From Polytrichum commune (taxonomy: Eukaryota; Streptophyta; Polytrichopsida; Polytrichales; Polytrichaceae): a DNA stretch of 64,000 bases. Below are positions 22,814-35,180 of the stretch, piece by piece. The DNA lies in NCBI GenBank assembly GCA_950295325.1, contig OX485808.1, positions 1,304,501-1,368,500 of the forward strand. Direction: 5' to 3'. Position 1 is the stretch's first letter. Each line of letters starts with the position of its first letter. Both the position numbers and the translations under genes were made by a program. The notes below the pieces were generated by a model. It was given only the letters and a program-made list of their open reading frames with translations, was not told the origin of the DNA and did not search any database.

Positions 22814-24781
22814 GCAGGTGAATGTTCACAACACCTATCGAGGGGGATGGCAAACCAGGGGAAGGGAGGGTAATTTTTTATTACTATTGTAGAGTCCATA
22901 TGTTTCTATATAAAGCTCAATTAATCATTAAGTTGGGGCTAGATGCTCCAAATTAGTCTAGTGAGCTTAAATTGGGATGAATCAGCAACTATCATATAGG
23001 GGGTCAATTTCTACTATAACCTCCTTGGTGAGTGTTAGAAAACCCAAATGGTATATTGACCCTTGCCACTCTACAAGTTAAGAGATAAGAAAATTGGACC
23101 TAAAATGAACACTTTAAGCTTTGCACCCACTTCTGGTAGGATATAAAACACAAAATATGTGCGAGATGCCATTAGCAATTGCAAATTCTGCATGTAGTCA
23201 TTTTTCTCTAGAATATTTGGAGCTTGTATGAATATCTAAGACATTATCAAAGTGAAAAATATTTTCATACAAATGATTATCCCCCCCCAAAAAAAAATCA
23301 TAATAAAACCATTTAAAAAATATAAATATGGATTGTTGGATCCATAATGGTTTGAGTACATAGTCTAATCTCCTTTAGACACAAGTCTACATAGTGTATA
23401 TTTTTGGATTGACACACCACTCAATTAGAGGCATCCAAGTAAAGTAAGTAATCATTTTAGGCATGCTTACCTTAGATGCATTGCTAGCACCTATTACCCA
23501 TGGAGGTGGGGGGGGGGGGGTTGTATGTGTGAATTACATGATGATTTGTATGAAAATTTAACAAGTATTGAAATGATATTCTTTGAGTGTATAATACTAG
23601 CCATACTCAACACATGTCTTAATTCATCTTATTCTAGTTGTAAGCCGTTTTCTTTTTTCAAGCCTTCCCTCAGGCCTTTAATGGCATTATCCTAAATTGC
23701 TTCTTTGATTTTGCTAAGAGGAAGTGAAAACAAAGTCACATGCCCATCAAATGTGACAATGTTGATTGGATATATGTGATATGTATTTAAGTTTGGGTCA
23801 TTTACACAACGTCAAAATGTCCCTATAATTATTTTACATATTGCATCATCTACATACCAATAGGTATATGCATATGATAAATGGACTAATTTCACATTTT
23901 GATCACTTTTGACACTTCTAGCTAAGAAGTATGGGCCCCTGTTAATGATTCAATTACTACATAGAAATGAGATGTGACACGGATGGAAGGTAAGGTGAGC
24001 TACAATAAGGGTGCACATGAAACACTTAGTATGATGAAAACATCAAGTTTATCGTTGTCTACCACTGCAAAGTATACAAGCTTGTGAATACACAATACAT
24101 GGAGTCCTCTTCAAATTGTTAACTATCCAATTTGAGACGATAAACATCCAAGAGCTTCTCTAATGGCCTATCATTCACAACCTTCTCCTATCTTACGTGA
24201 GACCCTCTTAAAGGTAAATCAAAGCAACCCTAAAGGTAAAAACTCCTTTTCTACGGTAAGTATAAACTTTGGTTAACCCCCCCCCCCCAATGTACAACAC
24301 CTTCACACTCATACTAAGACTCATGGGCCTAAATAGACACTTTTAGTTCTACACTTACTTTTCATAGGACATCAAACATACGATTGGAACACGTGATTGT
24401 TTGAAATCACAAAAATACATAACATTGCTAAACCTCATGTTTCCTCACCCTTTCTAAATAAAAGAGATGCCATGTCCCATGAGAACTTAACAATAACGTA
24501 GGGCTTAGCAATGTTACGTAATATATACACATAAGGAAACATTAGAAAAGGGAATTCACCTTTACGAAGCCAAGCACCCCTTAGTATGTGTGTCACCATT
24601 ATTTGACATGGGGGATGGGGATTTTAAAGTCACATGGCCACTAGTTCATCAGCAGCATCACGTTGTATGGCCAATCATGGGGCACTCAATCGGCTGATAC
24701 CGAATTATGTGAGCACAATGATTCAAGTGTTGGGGTGATCTCCGAATATGCCAACCACATAACCCTTGTAGCATATGCTTC

Positions 24782-24823
24782 ACAATACCTACCTACCTAC
24801 CTACCCACCCACCTACCTACCTA
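24782..24823 (+). repeat. (TACC)n microsatellite
   Basis: About ten TACC/CACC units about 27 bp before the pogo-like element. An inverted partner (GGTA)n lies just after the element at 25978-26018. Confidence 0.85.
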
Positions 24824-24849
24824 ATCCCCCTACGGACCTCCTTGCCGTA

Positions 24850-25947
24850 TTGTTCTCCCTCTTTAGTAATGACACGTTTGGGAAACACACAAAAGAGTCG
24901 TATTATCGAGGTGTCGTCTTCTCATGAATATGACAAATGGCGTAAAGTTGTCGTATTGTTGAGGGAATACGAAAACATGCGTACTATGAGCTTTAAAATA
25001 TATATACAATGAGTTTAGTGATATAGATGGTGTGAAATAATAACTTATAACTTCAAACAAATACAAATGTTCTCAAAGAACTCTTGGAACAGGAGTCCCA
25101 AGATCTCTGGTGTTGCCTACTCAAGTTAGCGACTGTTGTCTTGTGTATATTCCCTGCTGGCTTTTGAGAACTGATAGCTTCATTAACACTGAAATGTAGA
25201 GAGTTATCTAATAAGAAGCTAGACAACAATGATGCGTGACGTTTAACATCATTATGATTTATTGTAGGTGGAGCAACATCGTCCACATTTATTGAGTTTA
25301 AATCAATATTAAGATCAAAGTCTTGTGCATAATTGATTCCCAAAGCAGCATCCACCAACTCCTTAGTACTCGATTTCTAGCTCGGTAATTTCTTCCCCTT
25401 CCATCTAAATGTAAGTCTCGATTGCCATCTCATTGTCACCCAATTGCAACTTTGAAATCAGAGCACCAAATTCACTTGATTATTTTTGCACTGTATTCTT
25501 CTCCCTTTCATCAACCAAGGCAAAATCAACATTCCATGTTGCAGGTGATATACACGCCATCCTCCAACAATTCATGCAAAAGAGTGCACATGATATTGAT
25601 GATAATTTATAACCATGAGTACAAGGCAACATACTAGGCAGGAGGCCACGCTAACCCTAACCATGTCCATTCTACACTGATAACCCTAGTTCTCGTTACA
25701 TTTCCAATGATAAGTGGAGTTCCCAAGTAGTTCTCAAGTGAAAATGGATGTGCATAACATAGATGAAAGGAATTTTAGCATTAACTATCTCTTTAATATG
25801 ACAAAATGGAGATTCTAAATGTTGCATTCTTGAGTGTCACAGTCGTATAAAAGAGGGAGCTTTGAACTAAAAAGTTTGGTCTCGCAAAAATGTGTCCTAA
25901 TATCGAGGGTGTCATATAAACGAGTGTTGTATGACGAGGTTAGACTA
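24850..25947 (-). mobile_element. pogo/Tigger-like element, internally deleted copy (1.1 kb)
   Basis: The left end TTGTTCTCCCTCTTTAGTAA plus ATGACACGTTTGG matches, in reverse, the right end of the 2-kb pogo-like element at 55238-57280. The right end, GAGGTTAGACTA, matches the reverse of that element's left end (AGTCTAACCCC). Flanking dinucleotides are TA at 24848-24849 and 25948-25949, as for Tc1/mariner-pogo elements. It keeps only a C-terminal transposase-like frame. Confidence 0.7.
25053..25358 (-). pseudogene. C-terminal remnant of a pogo/Tigger-type transposase
   Basis: This 101-codon frame is acidic at the start (DFDLNIDLNSINVDDVAP) and ends near a stretch VANLSRQH that looks like the tail of CENP-B/Tigger-type transposases. 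A comparable tail (ISNINRHHLKTIDSYF) is encoded near 56960 in the related larger element. Identification rests mainly on its position near the element's right-hand terminus, in the same orientation as in the larger copy, and on the low-complexity tail. No catalytic residues are in this piece. Its assignment as coding is tentative. Confidence 0.4.
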
Positions 25948-25977
25948 TAACATGTGGCACCTATAAGCGCACACGCA

Positions 25978-26018
25978 CAAGTAGGTAGGTAGGTAGGTAA
26001 GTGGCTAGGTTGGTAGGT
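25978..26018 (+). repeat. (GGTA)n microsatellite, inverted partner of 24782-24823
   Basis: GTAGGTAGGTAGGTAGGTAAG and degenerate continuation about 30 bp beyond the pogo-like element. Together with the (TACC)n tract on the other side it would form an inverted pair about 1.2 kb apart. Confidence 0.8.
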
Positions 26019-26059
26019 ACGATGGACACTGGGCCCAACAACTCAACCAAGGAACAACA

Positions 26060-26235
26060 TAACACTATTAAGCAGTGTGCATTTGTTCATATGAGCCCTA
26101 AGAATATAACCATGGGATGCCCCAACCTAGTGTAGATTCATAGTTAATCTAAGCTCTCTTTCTACTAGGTTGGGGAATCCTAAGGTTATATTCTAAGGGC
26201 CCACATGGATGAACACACATTGCTTAATAATGTTA
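26060..26235. mobile_element. Inverted-repeat element (176 bp, ~65-bp arms)
   Basis: TAACACTATTAAGCAGTGTG and the following bases to about 26128 are mirrored by about 26166-26235, which ends TTGCTTAATAATGTTA. Paired blocks include GGGATGCCCCAACCTAGTG with CTAGGTTGGGGAATCC. The spacer is about 40 bp. MITE-like in shape; class unknown. Confidence 0.75.
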
Positions 26236-26559
26236 TCAATATTCTTAATAAGGCTCACAAGTTTAATTTCAAAGCTCAAAGGGAAAGAAGTTGCTAACTA
26301 GTGAGGTTTATGGTTCTTTAGTGGTTCGTTTTCTTAATCGGACACCTATGTTTGATTGGTACGTGGTTTGGTGAGGTTCAAATTAAAGCGCAAACATCGT
26401 GAACACACATGTTTTACTACTCCAAGTTTGGACTATGTCTTCAAATATCTTAAATTAACTACTCTACACCTGACAGTGAACACAACTGGGAGGGCCTAAG
26501 TATTCAGTTTAGGAATAGACAAACACGCACTTCAGATCATCATAATTAAATAAGGGGGG

Positions 26560-27030
26560 GTCTGATTCTCAATCCAGTTTTCACAGATGTTTCATCGTAG
26601 ATTTGCTAATGCAACACGAGTCTTGTTGTGTGAGTCTAACCAATAGAAACTGGAGAGCATGAAAAAAAAAACCAAATTATGTTATTAGGTTCATTTACCA
26701 CATTCTCCAACTTTTACCGACTATATTTACATAACAAAGCTCTAGTTGCATTAGCAAATCTATAAATGAAAGCATGAAACAAAAATCGGATTGAAGATTG
26801 GCTCTCACTTTAAATAAGGTGTTCAGAAGTGCATGTTTGTTGATTCCTTCATTAAATACATAGGTCCTCTCAATCATGCTCAATACCGAGCATAGAGTAG
26901 TGAATAAAACTTGAAAATGTAGTTCATTGTCTATTAAGATGTGCTTGTATGGTGTTTGTTCTTTATTCCTCGCGGAACTACACACCAATCAAACATAGGT
27001 GTTCGAGGAATAAAAATAATTGAGTAACAC
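26560..27030 (+). repeat. Dispersed repeat family Y, also present in a SCAB intron
   Basis: The segment from about 26700 (TTTACATAACAAAGCTCTAG) through AAGTGCATGTTTGTTGATTC to CAATCAAACATAGGTGT parallels 41395-41690 in the SCAB gene in the same order. The ends ATCTATAAATG and TAGATTTGC form short inverted motifs. No coding capacity. Confidence 0.7.
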
Positions 27031-27119
27031 TTGCATACCCTAATCTCAAAGGCTCACAAGTTTCATTTTAAAGGTCAAAGGGAACAAAGTTGCTCACAAG
27101 TAAGGTAAGCGGGCCTTAA

Positions 27120-28880
27120 GCGGACATTTTTATCTTTGCACCCATTTCTCATAGGATATCAAACATGCCATTAGTGCAAGATTCTTTGAGTTCTTAAATG
27201 ATCATATAGTTCTCTCCAATGATGTTGACTAATGTGTTTAGAATGGTTAACACATTTTGAGCATGCACTCCAATCTTTTATAACACCTATTTTTTGGGTG
27301 TTTGTGTTTAGATTTACATCCAACCATATAACAACCAAATATAGGTGTTTGTTTAAGACCAAACATTGAATTAGGCACATCCACTTTAGTGACACTCATG
27401 AGTGATATTTGGGGACCTTAGTGTAAGTAAGTTGCGTTGGTTTTGAGGCTTTTCATATTTCTTTTCATGGTGATTTATGAATAAGGTATGCATGTCTACA
27501 AATGAAAACTTTCAATTTTGCACCCACGTCTCATAGGGTACCAAACAAGAAATCAAGGTAGTTTGGCCTTAAATGGACACTTTTAGCTTGGCACCCACTT
27601 CTCGTAGGACATGAAACATGTAGTTAGTGTGTGATGATTAGCAATTTTAGCGAATCCAAATCATGTCCATAGCTTCATGATTTATGGAGCTCAAATGAAT
27701 ATCTTAATCAATGTTGAAGAGAAGATTCTAATGTCAGATACTACGTTCTCTTGCTTACGTTGGTTAGTGAGTCTAGAATGGTTCATAAATTATGAACTCG
27801 TGGTCCAATCTCTTTTACACACATGCTTTTTGGTGTCCTTGCATCCACACCCAATTATAAGTGGACCTAATTTTGTTACCCACCTTAAAGAGACACCCAT
27901 ATTTGAGTATTGTATGCTTTAAGTGTGGATCTAAGAAAGGACACCAACAAGGCATCACGTGCTCAAAAGAGATTGGACTGTGTGCTAAGTATTTGTGAAC
28001 CATTCGAGGCTCAATAGTCACCATTGTGTGTGTGTGTGTGGGGGGAGGGGAGGGGGGGGGGGGGCGGGGGAAGACTATATGATATTTTAATATCTCAAAA
28101 TACTCACGTTGACAATAGATTAGATAGTCATAAGAGCTCCAAAAACTACGAGGAAAATGGCTATCTGCACGATTTGGATTTGCTAACCCTATACAATTAC
28201 TTTTCTTATTGGGATACTTATATTTGAGTGGTATATGCTTAGGTGTGGCTCCAAGTACGGAAAAAAACATGTGTATACAAGAGATCGGACTATGTGCTCG
28301 AAATATAACAACCATTCTAGGCTTAATAGCCAACCATGTGTATATATATATTGGGGGGGGGGGGACCAATATGACCATTTACGGAGCACATGAATCTTCA
28401 ACTTAATTATGATGAACGTATTCATATCAACTCCAAAACTTATGAGAAGAGTGGCTACAACCTCGATTTGTATTTGCTAATCAGTTCATACTAATCATGT
28501 GTTTCATATCCTAGGAGACATGCGCTCATTGGAAAAAGTAGCCATTGAATAAACTCATCTACCTTAATCATCTCACACTAATTGTGATGTGTTTCATATC
28601 CTAAGGCATATGTGCCTAAGTCGGTCTATGGTCTTAAACAAACACCTACATTTGAGTGTTGTAAAACCGGACGCAAATCTAAGAAGAGACACCAAAAAGA
28701 CACATCTTGAAAAGAGATTGGAGTGCATGACACTCAAAATCAACCAACCATTCTAGACGCAATAGTAGGCATAATTGGGGAGAGCTATGCAATCCTTTAA
28801 TAACTCAGAGAATCTTCACTTTGCCAACGAATGGGATATTCATACGGGCCCCAAACATTAGAAGGGAGAGTGACTACAGG
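27120..28880. repeat. Cluster of family X repeats with G/C homopolymers
   Basis: At least four tandem or inverted family X copies (about 27165-27410, 27580-27910, 27905-28420 and 28600-28880). Recurring blocks are GGATATCAAACATGCCATTAG, AGAGATTGGACTGTGTGCT, CATTCGAGGCTCAATAGTCA and TGAATCTTC.CTTTG. Variable poly(G) tracts at 28042-28066 and 28352-28363 sit at the same place in the unit. Long frames here (for example 27815-28378 minus) arise from the repeat. Confidence 0.75.
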
Positions 28881-28913
28881 CTCGATTTGGACACGTTAAC
28901 AATCTCGCACCAA

Positions 28914-29205
28914 GGGTGAGATTCCATGTATGTTACTCGCCCACTAGACTCTAACTGGGAACAAGGACAAATGTAGATGAGGTCTAGTGGGGTAGTGTTT
29001 GTACGTGCCAACCAACTGTTGTTATTATGAGTGTTCAGTGGGTGCATGGAAGCCTTGTGGCCCAAGATCACAACCCTCCACATTCTACTAAGCAACCGGA
29101 TCGTGGTTGGTTGGTTGCTTTTATTATCTTCATGAGAACACATCCAACCTACTATGACCTAGAATCTAGTGCCAGGTGAACAACGAACATGGAAACTAAC
29201 GGTAA
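28914..29205. mobile_element. Harbinger-like MITE family C, decayed copy
   Basis: It begins GGGTGAGATTCCATGTATGT, then CGCCCACTAGACTCTA. The opposite end (CTAGAATCTAGTGCCAGGTG, CATGGAAACTAAC) is degenerate. The intact relative is 48813-49191, with which it shares a TCTAGTGGGG block and the GCGCATGGAAG-type interior. Confidence 0.7.
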
Positions 29206-32200
29206 TTGTGACGTGTTTTCATATCCTATGAGAAGTGGATGCAGAGAGAAAAGTGTCCATTTAAGACCCGCTGACGTTAGCACGACAAGTGGGTGTGGAG
29301 ATTTACATAGAAGTGACCATTAAAGGCACACTTACCTTACCTATTTTAAGCCAAGTTGCCATGGTCTTGAGGCTTTAGAGATTTCTTATTATGGCAGATT
29401 AAAGTTATGACTCCATAGATTGAAGGACAAGGATGCATTATTGGTCGCAGGACGGTAGGTCGCAGGTAAGCAAGCAAGTGGTCACAGACAACTCCCTCAT
29501 GTTATGTCGACATTTGTCCGCAGAAATTATTCCTGAATCCTGTCTGTCCAACCTCAAATGGTGGGTACTACTTACTGCGCTCACAATTACATGCTCGCAT
29601 CATTCTTCAAATTCCTGCCTTTCCACACAATTATGTTGCTGTCTTGTCTGTTGACGCCATTGATTAATGCCTGTCTTTGGCTTGCCACACATTGATAGCC
29701 ACTTGGACGTCCCGGCCTTTCCAATTCAGAGGCTAAAGCTTTGAATGGATCCACATTGCAGAGTTGTGTTCTAGAGAGACGGGGATGCATCACTGAAGCC
29801 AAGTAGCCCCAATTGTGAGATTCCTAGTGAGAGAGTTGCGACCATCCTCAACATCTTCACAGAGATTTGTTGGTTCTGCCTTAGGCAGGGTAATTTATAT
29901 TAGGGGCGGATGGAGCTCTAGTGCAAACAGGTGGAGACGCCGACGGACTCTTAAAAGGTGAATCTGATTTCCACCATCATAAGTACAAATAGTCGGTTTT
30001 TAGGCTTCATATGCTGTTATTTGTCATTGCAATGTTGAGCTAGCACCTGCCACTGGGAGTTACAAAGAACAAGAAGAGATGAAGATGCGCTTCTTGTATG
30101 ATCTGAGTAGAAACTTGGGGTATAGTTAGACTCTTAGTTCTTGATGCCTTTGGGTAACCTGCGCATATTGGTTGAAAACTGAACATCTTCCTCGTCTTCT
30201 TACCTGCCGTCCGTCCCCCAGGCGGGTTCAATTTCGGATTCAAACAAACGATTCAAGGTATAGAGCTTGTTAAAAACTGCTAGATTAAGCATGTCAACAT
30301 GGTCGATCCTCGCTGAAATTAAATAGTAGGCCAAGTAGCAATGAGAATCCGCTCTCGCTGAAGATTTTTGGGCTAGAAGCAAGAGAAGAATTCTGTAGTA
30401 GAGACAGGCATCACTGAAGCCGCCCCAATAGTAAGATTCCTATCGAAGGTTCGACCGTGCCTTAGAGTTACCGATTCCAACTACATTCAAGATCCTTGGA
30501 GTTCGTAACAAATCCAATATCGTTTACATTTTCTCTGAAATGTGCGGTAATAAGATTAGATTCGATCAGTGCACATTGATCTAGTTTCAAACCTAATTTC
30601 ACCGTTTACATGTTTGAGCTACCCATAGAAACACAAATTTCATTTCATCAATTCAGCCATCGTTTGCTCACCAATTCAGGTCCAATCAATGTACGATATT
30701 ATCGGCTGTTCGTCAAACACTTTTTCCTCAGCTTCCAGAAGAGGATTAAGTTAGATTCACTGCAGGAAATCAAATTTCAAGAGTCGTAAATCAACAATCA
30801 TGGACACCAATTCTAGTAGCACAAATAACAACAAGAGGATTTAAGACCGGTAGAGGCAGCAGTAGTAAATCTCGACGCGTTGAAACTCTGGTTCACATGA
30901 CTAAATAGCTTCTGATCCTCCTTCGCACCTATGGTACCTAGCTGCCTAGGTAGTCTTTCCACCAAATCGTGTCTGTAGCCATTTTCCTCATCAATTTTGG
31001 GAGCTCATTATCTGGAAATCTCATTTCATCATCAAAGTGAGAATTTCCAAGCTCATTAAATGGTCACATAGGTCCCCCACAATCATGTTGACTATGACCC
31101 GCATTTATTTATATATTTTGAGCACGTAGTCCAATCTCTTTTAAACACACGATGCCTTTTTGGTATCCGATCGTGCATCCTCACGTCTTAACCACACACC
31201 ACTCACATACAGCTATCCGATTAGCAAAAAGTGAGCATTAACAGCCTGCTTACTTATACATGGACTGCGAGTGAGGATTTTCTACATGCGCAGTTCAATT
31301 TCCCATTGCACAGCCACAGCGGCTTCCGATTGTTGGGGTTCTTACTCGCTTTTTTCCTCCCATTGCAGGTGTGTCCACTTGCAACCAGTGGGGAGGGTGA
31401 CCAACCGGCTCTGTAAATAAAGGTGAGTCTCTGGCATGGTATAGACTAAGTTGTGGTTCAAAATGCTCCAACACTTTGTAAGTGGAGACTTCTTTGTGGG
31501 ACATCTTCAATTCTCAGATTTTTGAGGTACTTGCAAAATTTGGGTAGAGGAGATAGCAAAAAATCCAATATTAATGTTGGTTTGTTTTAAGATTTCGAGC
31601 TCATTTGCATGGTCATACATGTCTCCCTTTCCTCAACGTTATGTTGACTATTGAACCTAGAATGGTTAATAATTCGATTTCTTTTGAACACATCATGTAT
31701 TTATGGTGTGTGTTCGAGTGACTGATTTCGTTTTAGAAGGTCGAAAGGCAATACAGGTGCCGGTATCTTGATTATTCTTGAGATTTTCAACCCGAGGACC
31801 ATGTTTGAAAAGAATAACCTCATGTTGCAGAGACCCACCGAACAAACCGTGTTGCATGAATAATGTTATGTTCCCAAAGTTTGGGTGAGTTTTCAGTTAT
31901 CTTTGTTGACCAGGTCAATGTGACCCGTGATTGGGTGGGAAAATATGTGATCACGATGAAGGTAATATAGTGCCCCAATTTATTTCACCCAACCTTGGTA
32001 TTGGGTTTGACGGGATCCAAGGTCGATGCCCAAATGAAGGAAGGTTTTAAGGGTTATGGCCTATTATATGCTGGACATTGGTTTTTGTAAATTGATTGGT
32101 AGAACCTAGGTGTGTCCTCCGCAATAAGGGTTGAAATGTGACAATATTATTTCCAGTTTGAACGACACTACATATTAGGTCTACTATGGACCACACTAGA

Positions 32201-32600
32201 TAATTTTGAACACCCACACTAAAATTTCTTGAGTGGATAAGTCATGTAGATATCTCCCACTTTCCTTGCATTGTATTGGTACCGCACTACACATACACTA
32301 ACATGTAGTGTGGGATATAGCATGGACCACCCTTGTTTTCCACCCATGTTAAAACCAATCACAATGTCATATACCTAATCCTCGATTTCGTTTCGCCTAC
32401 AATAATTTGAAGATACATTATGGATAGAAATCATATGTGCAACAATATACATATATAGATTGTTCTCTACAACCAGTCATCCACCTATACTTAATAAAGC
32501 ATTTGGTGTAGTGTCCATTAAGGATCACGTAGTTTGGGGCTTGCTACCAAAAATATTCTCGGCATCTAACTTTGGGCCCTGGTATAGCTCACGTGCATAG
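29206..32600. other. Intergenic with family X fragments; no supported gene
   Basis: 31020-31210 and 31600-31730 are family X fragments. 29430-30900 is less repetitive and closer to genic composition. A short block recurs within it (CACTGAAGCC...CCCAAT.GTGAGATTCCTA at about 29794 and 30412). I found no conserved protein in any frame, so a hidden exon cannot be excluded but is not claimed. Confidence 0.4.
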
Positions 32601-32654
32601 GGTACCTTAAGCCATGCGCCTCCCGGTTCCCTCGAGGTTCCCAATGGAGTTCCC

Positions 32655-33120
32655 ATTGGCGCATCGTGAGGCCAGGCGTGAAGGGAATCCTGGATCGACG
32701 GCCCTCACTGCGCCCCGTTCCGCTGCCATTATTCGCGTTCTAATGGCATTCTCTGTGGCGTTCCCACGAGGAGTTCATGCGGCCAGATGTGAAGAGGGGC
32801 TTTAGATGGACGGACGAGAGTAAGGTTCCCAAAGGAGTCCTCGATGAGGGAACCTCGACTCTCTCGGAGAGGCCCTTGCTGGGTTTCATGTTCCCAGTGG
32901 TGTATCGTGGGGCCAAGGGTGAAGGAACCCCAGATCGACGGTCCTCACTGCGCCCCGTTCCCTTGTCATTATTCGTGTTATAATGGCATTATCTGGGGTG
33001 TTCCCACGAGAAGATCGTGCGGCGAGATATGAGGTGGACCTTCGATCGACGGATGAGAGTAGGGTTCCCAAAGGCGTTCCCTCGGAGGGAACTTCGTCTC
33101 CCTCCCTCCCCCAGGGGCTC
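32655..33120 (+). repeat. GC-rich ~240-bp tandem duplication
   Basis: Two diverged copies: GATCGACGGCCCTCACTGCG at about 32693 recurs at about 32934 as GATCGACGGTCCTCACTGCG. Both are followed by CCCCGTTCC, then ATTATTCG, then GTTCCCACGAG and GGACGAGAGTA.GGTTCCCAAAGG. This is the most GC-rich stretch of the window and lies upstream of the gene at 35181-36617, so it may be part of its promoter region. Confidence 0.8.
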
Positions 33121-35063
33121 TGGCTCCGCACACGACACTACATAACTTAGATGCAACGTTAAATTTGGCCATGGTGATATCTCCGCCATAGCCATCGCCA
33201 TTTGCATTTCTCCTTCTGTAACGAGCATCCTAGCGCTTTTGCAAAGCATCGAGTGTACGATACCGTGATCGCACGTTCGCATTGCCTGGATCTCTCTGTG
33301 TGATGTGTTGTGGTTTCTTTGATTCTTCTTTTTCGGAGAATAATTGGACGGGAATCAGTTAGCGGCGAGTTCTCGTGAACATGTGGTTAGGGTGAGCTTG
33401 TGCCTGTGCGGGGCTGTGGACTTCTACGGCGAGTATTGGATGATTCGAGAACTCCGCTCGTTAAGAGTCGTTTGAAATTTGCTTTTCGTCTTGGGATGCG
33501 GAGTTGAGTTTCTTTTCGCTCTCGTTAGAACTTGTTCCCGCAGCCTCCTGCACAGGTGCCTCAGTTGTGTACATATATATTGCGGTAGAGAGAATTAGCG
33601 CGCGCCTTCAGATTGTGGAAATCCATTTCTATTGTTTCATGTGCATTTTTGGAACTAGCGGCCAAGGTTTGTTGTTGATATTGTAGTTTGAAGAAAGCGC
33701 TCCTCCAACGAGTGTCGTGGTTCCAGGTTTCATAGGCTCGGATCCGCAATTCTTTTGTATATAGAACTCATATAGGATCAATTATGTTGTGAAGGACCTG
33801 TAAAGGGAAAAAAGGACCGAGTTCTTTTGCTGCATAAGTAAAAACATGAGAGATCTCACCTTCGTCATTCGTGCGTGTACATAATGCACCACTCATTTCG
33901 ATTGTAACTTAAATATTTGGAGGGGACATTTGGCCCCGCTTAAGGTATCTCTTTACTTTGCGGTTGTTTGTATGTATTCAATTGCTTTCCCTTGTGCGCT
34001 CGTTTTCTGATTACTGCTCCCGTATATTTTGTACCATTCTTTCGCATGTGCGATAAGATCGACGCCACTCCTGTAAATAACGCACTACGTGTGAAGACGT
34101 TGTTATATTCATCCCCCACAACCAAGGCCGGAAGTAAGTATAAGGAAGTGCACTTGTAATTTGGAGCCCCGGGAGGAGTTTGCACGTTCCGAGCTTCTTG
34201 AGTGCTACTTACGTTTGTGGTTCTCAGTGTGTTGTGTCTTCCGACAACCCGAGCAGGCATGCAAATACTGTGAGTGTTTTTTCATTTTATTTGTATTCTG
34301 TCGGCTACAGAGAGTTTAGTAACAATAGATCGGAGGTGGAGAAAGAACTGTTAGTCGAGGATGGAGGGACTTGTGAGGTTTAAACTTGCGAGACTGCACA
34401 TTTAGAGAAGCCTTATTAAATTCGCACGGATAAGTCTCAGTGTAGGCTTGGATAATCTGTAATAGATTAGACATGTATATAATTCTGAAAATTCCACAGT
34501 AGCAGATTCTGGTCAGTGTTCTGGAGGTTGGTTTGGTCTTGTCGTGTTCTACGAGGCGCGGGATACCTATTGGTGTGGAGTTAACGAGGCGGTAATCGCC
34601 ATGTCCATATTAAATAAGATAATTTAAACCTTTGAAAGCGCTCGAATCAATTGATTCAAAATCCTCCGTTGATGTGAATATGAACCTCCGGTACAATATT
34701 TTCGTATCTAATCTTGTAGTAACATGAGATGAAGTTCAATAGTGGACGTTTCCTTCATGTTTTCAGTCACACTCAAGCGCTCGAGGTGGCATCGTGTCTT
34801 CTTGTTCCTCGTTGCAAAACACGAGTCCTTAAGTGCCGTGTTTATATTAAATGAGATAACTTAAATCAAAAGCCTTCGAATCAATTGAAGTCAAGTTCGT
34901 TGATGTGAATATGAACGTCAATTACAATAATTTCGTATTTAAAAAGCAACATGAAATGAAGTTCAATAGTGGATGTTTTCTTCAGGCCCAGTCATTGCTC
35001 ATGCTCAAGCGCTCGAGGTGGCATAATGTCTTGTTCCTGATTGCAAAGCATTTGTCTTTTCAG
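33121..35063 (+). other. Putative promoter, leader exon(s) and leader intron of the 35181 gene
   Basis: The sequence is not repeat-like up to about 34600. The acceptor TTGTCTTTTCAG at 35052-35063, followed by exon sequence, implies a spliced 5' leader. The upstream exon and transcription start were not fixed. A tandem duplication of about 225 bp occupies 34603-35050. Confidence 0.45.
34603..35050 (+). repeat. ~225-bp tandem duplication in leader intron
   Basis: Copy one (about 34603-34838) and copy two (about 34839-35050) share GATGTGAATATGAAC, ATGAAGTTCAATAGTGGA.GTTT and CTCAAGCGCTCGAGGTGGCAT in the same order, with scattered substitutions and indels. It ends immediately before the splice acceptor at 35063. 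Confidence 0.85.
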
Positions 35064-35180
35064 GAAGTTGACCACTTGTTCTGAATTTTGAACTACAACA
35101 ACGTTTGCAACCTGCTGCTTCTCCATCTTCCTTCTCACTACATTATCAGCCAGCCAGACAGAGCTTCCAAGGATATTGCA

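Larger units (their letters stand above)
21305..24781. other. Repeat-rich intergenic region without genes
   Basis: Besides the elements listed at 22270-22520 and 22563-22813, a family X copy lies at about 23120-23440. It includes ATTATCAAAGTGAAAAATAT and a C-run at 23281-23288. Poly(G) at 23506-23520 and poly(C) at 24279-24288 are further homopolymers. A GC-richer patch at 21400-21660 with frames on both strands matches nothing I know. Confidence 0.5.

Noticed and set aside
27815-28378. 187-codon minus-strand open frame
   Set aside because: It runs through inverted family X repeats and poly(G/C) tracts; its proline-histidine stretches come from the homopolymers and the same sequence recurs elsewhere with broken frames.
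35088-35180. Possible N-terminal extension of the unknown 478-residue protein
   Set aside because: The frame is open from 35085, but there is an in-frame TGA at 35082-35084 and no ATG before 35181, so the extension would need a non-ATG start.
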